A DNA stretch of 64,000 nt from Marvania coccoides (Eukaryota > Chlorophyta > Trebouxiophyceae > Chlorellales > Chlorellaceae): positions 2,430,001-2,494,000 of the forward strand of contig OY978098.1 of assembly GCA_963854735.1 (NCBI GenBank). The letters are read 5' to 3'. Made by a program: the position numbers and the translations under genes. Of the stretch, positions 31,140 through 41,052 are shown piece after piece; positions within the stretch are counted from its first letter, which is position 1; every line of letters begins with the position of its first letter. Below the pieces are notes generated by a model. It had not been told where the DNA came from. It ran no database searches and worked only from the letters and a program-made list of their open reading frames with translations.

Positions 31140-32673
31140 ATGGCGAGCCCACCCAAGATTTTCATCACCTGCCAGGGCACGCGCGGCGACGTGCAGCCTT
31201 ATTTGGTGCTGTCAGCGGCCTTGCAGGAGCGGGGCTGGCTGGTCCTCTTCGGCGCTCCCCCAGAATTCCAAAGCTTCGCCAAGAGCTACGGCATCTCTTC
31301 GTTCGTCGATCTGGGCCCCGCCCCCTCTCAGACGATGTACGAAGAGACCGTCTCCGACGGCAGCGCGGGCCGCGCGCACCGCTCCCTCCTCTCCCGCCCC
31401 TTTGCCGCCTTCTCCCAAGCCAAGCACCTCTTCAACCCGGCGCAGGGGACCCCCTTCACGCAGCTCTGGTTTCGCCGCATCTTTAAAGGCTGCCGAGACT
31501 TCCGTCCGGACGTTCTGATCCTGGTGTTCACCTCTTGGAGCGGCGCCGCCGCCATACCCTCGCTCCTGGACATCCCTACGCGGGTGATTCTCTCTTACCC
31601 GATGCCCATGGCCCCCACAGGCGAATTTGCGGTCTCCATGGCAGGCATCGGTTTTTCGCTGCCGTTTGCATGGATGAACCGCCTGCAGTGGGCAGCCAGC
31701 GACCGCATGATCGTGCAGCGCATTCACCTGCCGGCTGCGCGCCGAAATCTGGCAACTATTATCGAAGAAGAGGCCGCTGCCGGGCGTGCATTGCCAGGCG
31801 CTGCTACCACTCGCATCGACCACAGCCTCAACGTCGCAGGCCTGCCAGCACTGTTTGCCTTCTCCCCCTCGCTGTTGCCCAAGCCCGCTGACTGGCCTGC
31901 GTATTACCGTGTCATTGGGCAGCTGCAGCATCGCGACAGCTCCGCCGACGCCTACAAGCCGCTGCCCACCGCCCTGCAAGCCTACCTCAACGCCTCATAC
32001 AAGAAAAACATGCAAGTGGTGTACATTGGGTTCGGCTCCCTGGGTTTCTTTCCACCTGAGAAGGTCACCGCCATTCTGGACGCCGTTGCTGAGGCAGTGC
32101 GCATTGTGGTCAAAACTTTCCCCAACGTGCGCGCCATTATGCAGACCGCGCTTTCCAGCACCCCTGGCAAGACCGGCGCGTTGAGCGCGGCGCAGCAGGG
32201 CGTCGAGGAGCCGTTTTTCACGTTTTCTGAGAGCGTGGACCACAGCGCACTGTTTCCACTGACCTCTCTAGTGGTCAGCCACGGCGGAATTGGCACGGTT
32301 CAGGCGAGAGCACATTTTTGTAGCCCAAACTTGAGTTCTGTTGGCTTAACTAGGTAATTTCTTAATTCATTCTCAGGCGGCGCTGAATGCTGGCAAGCCG
32401 GTGCTGTCCATGTGCTGCCTGCCCACCGCGGACCAGTCTTTCTGGGCAGACCTCTGCCACCGCCGAGGGCTGGGCCCCCAGTGGTTTTGGGTGAATGACT
32501 TGACGCCGCAGCGAATGGCTGACGGCATCCTGGTCGCTATGCGCAACCTGGACCGCTTCACCAGCGCCGCTGAAAGTCTGGCGAGAGACATGAGCGGCGA
32601 CGACGCGGTCAAAGCTGCGCTTGGAGTTCTGGAAGAGGAGGTGGCGGTGGCTCGCAGCGGTGCAAAGCAATAA
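31140..32673 (+). CDS. UDP-glycosyltransferase, sterol-glucosyltransferase-like (GT1/GT28)
   Basis: Two exons, 31140-32303 and 32377-32673, 486 aa. The N-terminal half opens with the Rossmann-like FITCQGTRGDVQPYL, typical of sterol and glycolipid glucosyltransferases. The C-terminal half has VVYIGFGSLG and the nucleotide-sugar motif HGGIGTVQAALNAGKPV, which spans the intron. That motif fixes the splice site at CAG|GCGAGA, making this a GC-AG intron; a GT donor nearby would delete conserved residues. The closest class is sterol or lipid glucosylation using UDP-glucose, but the acceptor cannot be read from the sequence. The stop codon is followed directly by an inverted-repeat element. Confidence 0.85.
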
Positions 32674-33081
32674 GGGGACGTGAATTTGAAACGCTGTATA
32701 CCCTGGTAAAAAATGGCATTTTTTTTAGGTTGGAAGTGGTACCCCCCCAAAAAAAAGCGCCGCCGCGCTGCAACAAGTTGGCGGGGGTGGGTGGTCCGCC
32801 CCGCCTCCCCCCCCATTGCCTGAAAGCTACTATTGATGGGCAGATTCTAGTATGATTGAATGTATAATGAAAATACACTATTGGTTCATTCAAAGTTTTC
32901 ATGTAAAGAGTTCTTTTTTGGGTATTGTCCCCAGCCCCCGCTGGCGCCGCCTCCGGCAGGGAATTAGGTGGGTGCCCCCCCCCCTGCACCGCTTCCAAAA
33001 TTCAAGGTCATAGACCCCCCCCCCCCCCCACACACACACAACTTTGACCAGGGTATACCCCGTTTCAAATTCACGTCCCCC
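32674..33081. mobile_element. Non-autonomous inverted-repeat element (MITE-like), about 0.4 kb
   Basis: The left end, starting GGGGACGTGAATTTGAAACG at 32674, reappears inverted at the right end (about 33044-33081). Over the outer 34 bases, 32 match. Weaker inverted similarity continues inward (GGTTGGAAGTGGTACC against GGTGCA..CTTCCAA inverted). The interior has C runs, an ACACAC tract and no coding capacity. No clear target-site duplication is visible. The left end sits against the glycosyltransferase TAA, so the element probably forms that gene's 3' UTR. Confidence 0.75.
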
Positions 33082-33114
33082 ATAGCTATAGCCCTCGAAA
33101 AATGGAGGGCGCCA

Positions 33115-33188
33115 AGTTTTTAGCGAGTGACGGGGAAGCGTTCTTTGGGTACAATGAAGCTGTTGACAACAAAATTACACGCAATCAA
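33115..33188 (+). repeat. 74-bp direct repeat, copy 1
   Basis: Matches 33274-33347 with one mismatch (33183 A versus 33342 G), offset 159 bp. It includes an ATG at 33154 in the same setting as the predicted start of the next gene. Confidence 0.9.
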
Positions 33189-33273
33189 CATGTTTTCTTG
33201 TTTGCGAGGGTTATTCCCCTTTTCTAGCTGTCAGCACCCGGAGAAAAAGTCGAAAATAAGTAAATTCAAATCG

Positions 33274-33347
33274 AGTTTTTAGCGAGTGACGGGGAAGCGT
33301 TCTTTGGGTACAATGAAGCTGTTGACAACAAAATTACACGCGATCAA
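33274..33347 (+). repeat. 74-bp direct repeat, copy 2
   Basis: Second copy, 159 bp downstream of the first. Its ATG at 33313 is the predicted start codon of the following gene. Confidence 0.9.
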
Positions 33348-34542
33348 AATTTATTGCGGCGAGACCGGCGAGCGACCAGCCCGGCCTCGGCGGCCTTCTC
33401 GCAACCAACGCCTCCGCAACGTGGCAAAGCCGCTGTCTATGGAAAGCAGAATGGAGCAGCAGAGGCAGCGAGAGGTAAGCAAATGCATTTCAAGGGGTAC
33501 CCTCTAGTTCCTTCAGTCGCTCACTTGAGTGCATCAAGTTGCAGATAGCGGTGCTGCAACAAACGACAGCAGCGGAACAACCTGTTGCCGCGCCTCCTCC
33601 TCCCCCAGAGCCGGCAACAATAGCACAGCAACAGGCAGAAGTTGAAGAGGTGGAAAGAGGGGCACAGCAGCTGGAGGTCGTATCATCAGAAGAGAGTGAA
33701 GGCGTCACAGTTGTGGATGCCGAAGTGGATGACGAGCCGCAGACGCTAGAAGATCGCATGCGGCAGGAAATAGAAAGGTATGGCGTAATATTTTACAAGA
33801 GCATCTAACTTTTATTATGAACATTTATTATCATTGCGGTGTGTGCAGAAAAGCTCGTGCGCTGATGGAGATAATGCAGGCAGGGGCTGCGGTGGAGGAG
33901 GCCATCGCCCGTCACGCCGCTGAGATCGACGACACCATGCTGGAGCTGCTGCGCCGCCGCATGGAGGCTTCCCGCAGCATCGAGCGAAATGGAGCGGTGC
34001 TGGAAGGGCTAGAAGCGCTGCGCCGCCGGCTAGCAGCGGAGCTGGAACGCAAGACCGCGCCTCCCGCGCTGCGCCTTCTGGACTCTTTGCTTTCGATGCT
34101 GGACAGCGAGGAGGAGGTGAAGGAAAGTCAAGGCGCCGGCACCGGCGGGGGTATGGGGTGGAGGAGCGGGCAGGAGGAGGAAAAGGCGGCTCGGGAGCGC
34201 TTGAGGATCGCCTTTGGGGCGGCGCCGTTGGGGGGCGACGTATTGTCGGTGGCTGCGCAGCTGGCGGCGGGCGGACAAGCATTTGTGGATGAAGTTGCCG
34301 GCGATACTGTGGATCCTGACGAGTTTCTCACAGAAACGACGGCTTTACTGGACCGGGCGATGGAGCAACAGCGCCAGCTGGAGGAGGCGCTGGCGGGCGC
34401 TGCGGAGGGCAGCCCTGAGAGGGCTCAGCTGCAGCAGGTAGTTGCCGGAAGGGCACGCTCGATACAGCTGGTGGAGAGCGTGCTGGCGCTGACCAGAGAA
34501 GTGCAGAGGGAGATGCTGAAGCAGCGGATTGCAGAGCTGTAA
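33313..34542 (+). CDS. Unrecognised coiled-coil protein
   Basis: Three exons: 33313-33474, 33545-33777 and 33849-34542; 362 aa, phases consistent. The N-terminal 45 residues are basic (RPARPRRPSRNQRLR), possibly an organelle transit peptide. An acidic, Gln/Pro-rich linker follows. From about residue 130 the protein is almost entirely Ala/Glu/Leu/Arg helix, with predicted coiled coils (IARHAAEIDDTMLELLRRRM; LEALRRRLAAELERK) and a Gly-rich break (GAGTGGGMGW). No catalytic motif is seen and I do not recognise the family. The start codon lies inside the second 74-bp repeat; a downstream in-frame ATG (MESRMEQQ) is an alternative. Confidence 0.7.
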
Positions 34543-34545
34543 AGT

Positions 34546-34714
34546 GTAGAAAACTGAGTTTTCTCCATGGAGAAAACTCACACAACGTAGAATACTGAGT
34601 TTTCTACAAGATCTCAGTGTAGAAAACTGACTTCTACATTTAAAAACTCACAATGTAGAAAACTCACAGTGTATCAAACAGAGTTAGTTTGTGATTTTTT
34701 GCCATCGCCCTCTC
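34546..34714. repeat. Palindrome-rich cluster 1 (TAGAAAACT/AGTTTTCTA)
   Basis: Several head-to-head copies of TAGAAAACT and AGTTTTCTA build hairpins, followed by TTTTGCCATCGCCCTCTC at 34697-34714. A related cluster with the same terminal 18-mer lies at 35500-35643, on the far side of the UIM gene. Confidence 0.8.
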
Positions 34715-34806
34715 TTTCTCTCGCTGTTGCTCTTGCGAGATTATTTTTAAAACAGTCATCAAATAAAAGTGTGCTGCCTCTTGGTGGATTCCGCGCTGCT
34801 GATATT

Positions 34807-35368
34807 ATGGAGGAAGATGATTACGAACTCCAGCAGGCGTTGGCCTTATCGCTTCAAGAGTATCAAGGCGGGACATCTGCTCCACCGCCGGCATCAGCCA
34901 AACCGTCACCTCTTTCGTGCAAAGGAAAGCCTGCAGGGTCGGTCCCATCGCCCGCCGCTCCCAAAGCAGCAGCAACAGCAGCCGCCAAGCAGCCGCAAGG
35001 CCGGAAAAAGAAGCTGCCTACATTTGCGCCCACTGCCGCAGAAACAGAAGACCTTTTCAGGGAAATGGGCTGCTATAAAACCAGAATCTCCATGGGAGAC
35101 CTCATCAATGTGCGCCTCTCTCCACATTTTAGAGATCATTATCTACAATCACAGTATTAATTTATTTCTCCCACTAAACACCTCGTTTTCGGGTTTCCAT
35201 TAATTCTGACAGGAGGCTGCAAAGCTGGGGCTGGACCTCGACGAGCACAAGGCCCGGGGCATGATTGACTACGCCCTGCAGCACGGCCTCCTTCACCAGG
35301 GGCTGCAGCAAGGCGGCATTTCGCTGGCAGATTTCAAAACCATTGTAGACCACTTTAGGGTCGAATAA
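34807..35368 (+). CDS. Small UIM-containing protein
   Basis: Two phase-0 exons, 34807-35109 and 35213-35368, 152 aa. Residues about 3-20 (EDDYELQQALALSLQEY) match a ubiquitin-interacting motif: acidic start, central Ala, and Ser before the terminal acid. A Pro/Ala/Lys-rich linker follows, then a compact C-terminal region (about 80-152) rich in Leu, Asp and His, ending DFKTIVDHFRVE. The C-terminal part is not recognised. A role in binding ubiquitin is inferred from the UIM only. Palindromic repeat clusters flank the gene on both sides. Confidence 0.7.
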
Positions 35369-35499
35369 ATAGGGATCACACTGTTTTAAATGAAAAAGTT
35401 TGAACACGGCATAATCTCAATCCATGCATGCATTTACAAATATACAGTATTATTATTATTATTTATTTATTTAACCCCAAAAATTTACTCAGAATATAC

Positions 35500-35643
35500 G
35501 TTGTACAAGTTTTCTCCATGTAGAAAACTCAGTTTTCTCCACTGGATGAGTTTTCTCAAACGTAGAAAACCCAGTTTTCTACGTTGTACAAGGTTTCTCA
35601 AATGTAGAAAACCCAATTATTGAGGTTTTGCCATCGCCCTCTC
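35500..35643. repeat. Palindrome-rich cluster 2
   Basis: Repeated TAGAAAACTCAGTTTTCTC and GTAGAAAACCCAGTTTTCTAC palindromes end in TTTTGCCATCGCCCTCTC at 35626-35643. The cluster reaches to within about 10 bases of the stop codon of the next, minus-strand gene. Confidence 0.8.
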
Positions 35644-35653
35644 CTTCAAAACA

Positions 35654-36949
35654 TCATGCTCCGTACTTGGGAGCTCTTCCGATTTTGTAACAAATTTCAT
35701 AGAGCACTCGTTCTGCTAAAATGCACCCTCCACCGCCGCATCGCTCAATCGCAGCCAGGTCTAAACTCGCCACGTGGTCCCTCCTGAAAAATTCCAAATT
35801 AAAAAAGCATTATTAGCAAATAGTATTAAATGCAGGTATAATAATAGCATGGCTGCTGGTTAACAGCATACCGACTCTTACCTAATTGTGCCGGCAAGGC
35901 GATGAATTACGATCCCTGGCCGCTCCGCATCTACCGCAGCTACCTCTGTGCCCCGGAACTGGTAGGTCTGTAGCGGCCTGCGCAACGTGACTGGCTGCTC
36001 TCCGTTCCCGCCATTACTCTCCGCACCGCCGGCCCTCAGCATCGGTTGTTGTTGCAGGAGCGGCGTCGGGGCACTCCACGCATTATTTGACCCAGGAGTG
36101 AGCACCAGGGTCAGCAGTACAGTGTCACGAAATCCCGGCACGGCATCTAACCGCCGCAGCAGCGCGTCCAGCCACGTCAGAGCAGCGCAGGCTTCCACCA
36201 GCGCACTGTCGTTACAGCAAAGCTCACTCGCTGCCGCTGCCTCCCCTCTCTGCGTGTGTAGCAGCGCGATGGCCATTTCTGCCTCATCGTCGTCTATCAC
36301 GCACCGGCTATCGGCGGAAAATGAGGCGACGTGCTCCTCTAGAGGCCTCACACCTGGAAGGCGAGAGTATCGCAAATATTTAAAACCAATGACACAAATG
36401 ACACAAATGCACGAGAAACTCACGTAATGATTTTATTATGCCATTTGCGACGTGTTCTGCTGCTGGCCATGTCCCAGTGGCGTCAGCAAGGCTGAATGGC
36501 AGTGCTGCTCCTGCCGCTGGAACGATTCTGCAGCTCAGCTCCTTTGCCAGCCTCTCTGCGCCTGGCGCGTTGGATAGAAGCGCGGTTTCCATGCCCATGA
36601 ACCGCTGGGGCAGCGCGCTGGCGGCACCATCGCTGCCGCGCAGCAGCTGAGAAGTCAAGTTGCTGCATGCAGGGTCAGCAGTCTCGGCATCGTTGGTGCT
36701 TGCAGCTGCCAACAGGCCGCAGCAGCCGTCCCGAGCCACCATGTCTAAATGCGGGCAGTCCACGAGCTGCAGCGAGACGGCGCCATCTGGGCTGGAGCAC
36801 AGGGCGCCCTCAACAACGATGACAAAGCTCTTTGCCGGCGGCTCTTGTCTGGCCAGGGCGGACAGCAAGCTGGGGTCGACGGCCCGGGATGCGTCATCGA
36901 GGCAGCTCTTGCAGTCACACGGCTGCCTGCGAGGCCTTGCGCGCGGCAT
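35654..36949 (-). CDS. Unrecognised protein, 375 aa
   Basis: Three exons: 36424-36949, 35882-36353 and 35654-35783, joined in phase. The start is the first in-frame ATG (36949); upstream in-frame codons are not ATG. The N-terminus is basic and Cys-containing (RPRRQPCDCKSC). There are two Ala-rich alpha/beta-looking segments (SFVIVVEGALCSS; RFMGMETALLSNAPGAERLAKEL) and a C-terminus with CGGGGCILAERVLYEICYKIGRAPKYG. No transmembrane span and no known catalytic motif. I do not recognise the family. Divergent from UBC7 over 401 bp. Confidence 0.7.
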
Positions 36950-37350
36950 GGACAGGCTTCCCTTCACAAAATGAATGGAAGGATTCAAGTGATCTGTCTA
37001 GCATAGGAAGACAGGCATCTGTGGGCGCATTGTATTAAAGATCGTGCATTGTAATGAATAATCAATGGATTCACGCACAGAAAGGAAGGCTAGTCTCAAC
37101 TAGTCTTCTTCACCCAGCCCCGCTTAAAAACCGAATTCCACGGACTCGACGCTGCTCCTCCAGACAAAAAGCTTTTTTTCCGAAATACGCAAGAGGTGAC
37201 GTTCGCTTTTATAGTGACTGAAACGAACAGAGGAGGACGACTGCCAAAGAAATTTCAAATTCTGATTCATTTTCACACCGATTCAATTCATTCACTGGTC
37301 AATTGTTCTCTTCTGCCCTGGGATTGAAGCAGTGGACTGTTTGGTTGAAG
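36950..37350. promoter_or_regulatory. Divergent promoter region, unknown gene / UBC7
   Basis: 401-bp spacer between two outward-facing start codons. Nothing specific is recognised beyond AT-rich stretches near the E2 gene. Confidence 0.45.
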
Positions 37351-38310
37351 ATGACTGATCAGGCTTCCCTCCTTTTGCGGAAACAACTCAAAGGTGCGTC
37401 CTATTTCTCTCTCGACTGTTCGGGCCCCCGAGACACGGCTTAAAGGCCCCGGTGCTGGCATTTAACCTCGTGTCGGCAAGCAAGCTGCCCGTTTAAAAAA
37501 CTCAGGCCGCCATAACTTCCAAGCCTGGCACCTCTTCCCACCACCACCCCATTTTTCAATTTGCAGAGCTGACAAAGAACCCTGTGGAGGGATTCTCGGC
37601 TGGTCTGGTGGACGACTGGTAGGTTTAAATAAACGGACAGAACGCCGAACTATGCCGTGTTTACCTCACTGTGACTCACCATCCCTTCTTTTGTCGCAGC
37701 AACCTTTTTGAATGGGCGGTGACCGTCTTGGGGCCCCCTGACACGCTGTACGAGGGCGGCTTCTTCAACGCTGTCCTCAAGTTCCCCAAGGACTACCCTC
37801 AGTCCCCACCAGAGTGCCGCTTCACCTCAGAAATGTGGCATCCCAACGGTGAGAATTTTGTTTTTTTGTTTTTTAAGTGACCACCCTTGTGCATCGAACA
37901 TTTGAATGCTCGACTGGCGAAAGGCTCGAGGGAGGAAATTTGAAGATTGCAAAGATATATCACTTTCAAAGATGCACTGTTTCTGATTAAAATTAAGTTT
38001 GTTAGCTTGTAACTATTTTTCCCTGTCTCCGCCTTCCCCCTCCTACCCAGTGTTTCCTGATGGCAAGGTGTGCATTTCCATCTTGCACCCGCCTGGTTTC
38101 GACCCCATGAACCCGCAAGAGAGCGCAGCGGAGCGCTGGAGCCCGGTGCACACAGTGGAGAGCATAGTGCTGTCCATCATCTCCATGCTGTCATCACCCA
38201 ACGACGAGTCCCCGGCAAACATCGATGCGGCCAAGGACTGGCGTGAGAACAGGGCAGAGTTCAAGAAGAAAGTGGCCAGGATCGTGCGCAAGTCGCAAGA
38301 AATGCTCTGA
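37351..38310 (+). CDS. UBC7: Ubiquitin-conjugating enzyme E2, UBC7/UBE2G type
   Basis: Four exons: 37351-37393, 37567-37618, 37700-37848 and 38051-38310; 167 aa. An E2 that carries ubiquitin for ER-associated degradation in plants and animals. It has HPN in MWHPN, the active-site Cys89 in DGKVCISIL, and straight after it the insertion [17 protein letters not shown] that marks the G/UBC7 class. The C-terminus ends [15 protein letters not shown], close to plant UBC7/13/14. No C-terminal membrane anchor, so it is soluble and would be recruited by a partner. The introns interrupt at phases 1, 2 and 1. Confidence 0.96.
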
Positions 38311-38703
38311 GAGCCATTTTTCTCTCGAAGCAACAACGTCTTCTCTTCCCCACTATAAGCTATCTGAATGAACAGCTGAGCGACGTCGCCTCCCCCCCTT
38401 CAGACCATTTTTTTATTAATGATCCCTTGATGTACCTTCCGCTCTTTTCTGTGCTCCAATCTTTTTTCTTCCCCCCTCATGTGTACGCATCGCCACTAAC
38501 GATTAGCATAGCAGACCCCCCCCCCCCCCCCCCCCCCAAAAAAAAGTCTATTTGTAAAGAAAAAAGCCCCCTTTTACAAATCAACAACACTCCAAATTGA
38601 AAAGATGAAGAAAACCCCCGTTTCCGCCCCATTCCCTCTTCTCTCTCTCTCTCTCCCTCTCATTGCAGGCATTCACACGCATTCTCGCATTCATGCTTTT
38701 TAT
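38311..38703. other. Convergent 3' spacer with long C run
   Basis: 393 bp between UBC7 and TOM40 stop codons. It contains an uninterrupted run of roughly 20 C (about 38517-38537) followed by A, and a CT-repeat tract at 38639-38662. Confidence 0.6.
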
Positions 38704-39869
38704 TTATTCTCCCACGGTCATTCCGAATCCAAATTTGTAGTCCCGCTTGACGTAGTCAATCTCGCCCGACAGAATGAAGTTCACCCCCACGTTCACCCGC
38801 TCCTCCAGGTACGCCCCCACCTTGCCCTCGGTGTCCAACCGCCCCCGCAGCCTGCTTTGCCTCAGCATGTAGTCGTAGCCAAACGCAGCAGACGCCTCCC
38901 GTGAGTTGGCATTCCACATGAACTCAGAGGCCAGAGACACCTTGTCGCTGACCCGCTGCAGGTACGACAGCGACACCAGCCCGGTGTTGGCCACCTGCGC
39001 GGTGGCGATGCACGTGTCGGCGGCGTAGCGAGCCGCCAGCCCCAGCCCCGAGCGGCGCTGCTCCGCCAGGTAGAACACCTCCCCGCCCAGTGCGATCGAG
39101 GGGGACACGCTCTGGAAGTAGTTGGCGCCATAGAACTGCGAGGTGCCCGCCTTGAGCTGCCCGTTCCAGTCCCCGCCCTTCAGGTCGAGATCAAACATGC
39201 CTTGGGACATGCCACGCTCGCTGGCCAGCTGGAACTGCGATTTCAGCGACGCAAAGTCGCCCAGGTCGTACTTCACTCGGCCCGTGAGGCGGCCGTCGGT
39301 GGTGATGCGCCCCAGCATGAGGTTCCCTCTGTTGGTCACCAGGTTGGCTCCAAACTCGTAGTTGCTCATCGGCATTTTCACCACCTGGTTGTTGGCGGTG
39401 GGCACGTCGACGTTGCCCATGAATATGCTGTGGCTCAGCGCGAAGTTGTGGTTCAGGGGCTTGGTGAGGTCGAAACGAAGCCCCTCGAACAAATCGGGCT
39501 TCAGCGACACTGAAAAAATGAGAGAGGGGAGTATATGGGCATTAGAGGCGCTCTGAGGCGTTAGGAGAGGGTGTGCAGAGTGGGTTGGTGCCTTGAACAG
39601 GCCTGTGCACTCACTCATGACCTCTCTCTGCATCTCTTCATAGCGGACCGGCTGCGGCAGCTTCTTGTAGTCGGTATCGGGCTACAGGGGGAAGGTGGGA
39701 GGTGAGTTCGTGGGCCAAAGGCGAGTCTTGCGGCCTTTGGGTGCTGCGCTGGCTGCGGAAAGATCGAAATCGAGAGTGCGACAGAGGGAGGCATCCCCAA
39801 GCAAGCTGGACCAACCTTTGCGGCCGCCGCGGCTGCTGATGGTGGCAAAAAGGGATTTGCCGCTGCCAT
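38704..39869 (-). CDS. TOM40: TOM40, mitochondrial outer-membrane import channel
   Basis: Three exons: 39816-39869, 39615-39681 and 38704-39509; 308 aa. Beta-barrel channel of the TOM complex (porin-3 superfamily). The N-terminus is short and Ala-rich, then YKKLPQPVRYEEMQREVM joins SLKPDLFEGLRFDLTK across the second intron, closely following plant TOM40. Alternating hydrophobic strands fill the rest: YEFGANLVTNRG, GMSQGMFDLDLKGGDW, YGANYFQSVSPSIALGGEVF. The last strand, GFGMTVG, fits a beta-signal. Length is close to plant TOM40. Confidence 0.95.
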
Positions 39870-41052
39870 CGTGTGGGTACAGCGGCGAACTGGGCGGCGA
39901 GGGTGGTGAGCTAATAAAAGTGATGAAAATGATGTTTAATAAGGGAGCCGCCTCGCTCTTTGATTGTGATCCACTATTATAAACTTCCGTTTACAACTAT
40001 TCGCAATATACAAAGAATTTCGTTATTTCGGTTTTGGAGAAAGGAGGAAGGCAGCGTCTTGGATGTGTGTGTGTGTGTTTCGAGGGGAAGCCGGAATGTT
40101 TGAGCCGCGCAACAGGTGAAGGGACCTCACTGTGCAAAGTAGAGGGGCCTCAGCTCGACGCATATTGGGCATGAGGTCCCATTCAAGCAATTCTGTCGTC
40201 TCCATGCCGTCTGCCTTGCTCTGGTTAATATGGCATACCATGCTCACGTCTGTTCTCTAAATTTAAATATGCGTATTCTTAATCTGGTCAATACAAAGGC
40301 GTGCATTTTGTGAAAAGGAAAAGGAAAGAAATTACAGCACAGGAAGCTATTGGTGTCTGCCAGTGTCTGTCGTTGAAAAGGCGAAAACTTATATAGGTTT
40401 AGAAATGAAGGGTGGGCGAGGATAGTATGAATGCTATGGTGATGGTGTGAAATGAAGGGTGGGGATAGAATGAATGAAGGGTGTGAAACTACGAACAATT
40501 CCAGTTGGAGGACAATTCAAATAAATACGAAAAAACAATTCAGCATACGGTAGGTTTCACCGAGATCATCTCAATTAAAGAAAACAAAAATCATTCTATT
40601 TTATGTCAACAACCTTTTCAACAAATCCCCGTCGACAACATTCAGTCAGAGAGAAAAATGATTGAATAAAGCACATGTACCGTAAGCCATCTTTCTCTTC
40701 CCCGAGAAATGGCGTTTATGGCGCAGATGAAAAAAACAGTGCAGAGCTGGTGCAGCCAGTCTTGGCGAACACCAGAAACGAACGAACGAAAGAAAGAACC
40801 GATTACCCCAGAATGCACAAGTAACTGAAAAAAAATCGTAAAACAGAATAAGGCAACTTAAAAAAATATTTAATACCGACCGAATCTAGTAAAAAAACAG
40901 AGGGGAGGTTCACTTTTTGAAGGGGGAAGAAAAGGTTAAGTTGAAACAGTAGTAGTATCTGCTTCCCGGGATCTGCATGCGCATGCGCGTTTGAATTACG
41001 CATGCTCCAAAAAACACTCATGCATGCTCCGAAAGAGACGAGAGAGAGAGTT
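39870..41052. other. Long spacer without supported gene
   Basis: 1.18 kb between the TOM40 start and the stop of the SAND-like gene, both minus strand. It shows loose tandem copies of GAAGGGTG (about 40406-40490), a palindromic GCATGCGCATGCGCG near 40975, and otherwise AT-rich sequence. The longest ORFs are low-complexity and unsupported. Confidence 0.5.

Noticed and set aside
40244..40498. 84-codon minus ORF rich in Ser, His and Pro
   Set aside because: Made by the GAAGGGTG-like tandem repeats; low complexity.
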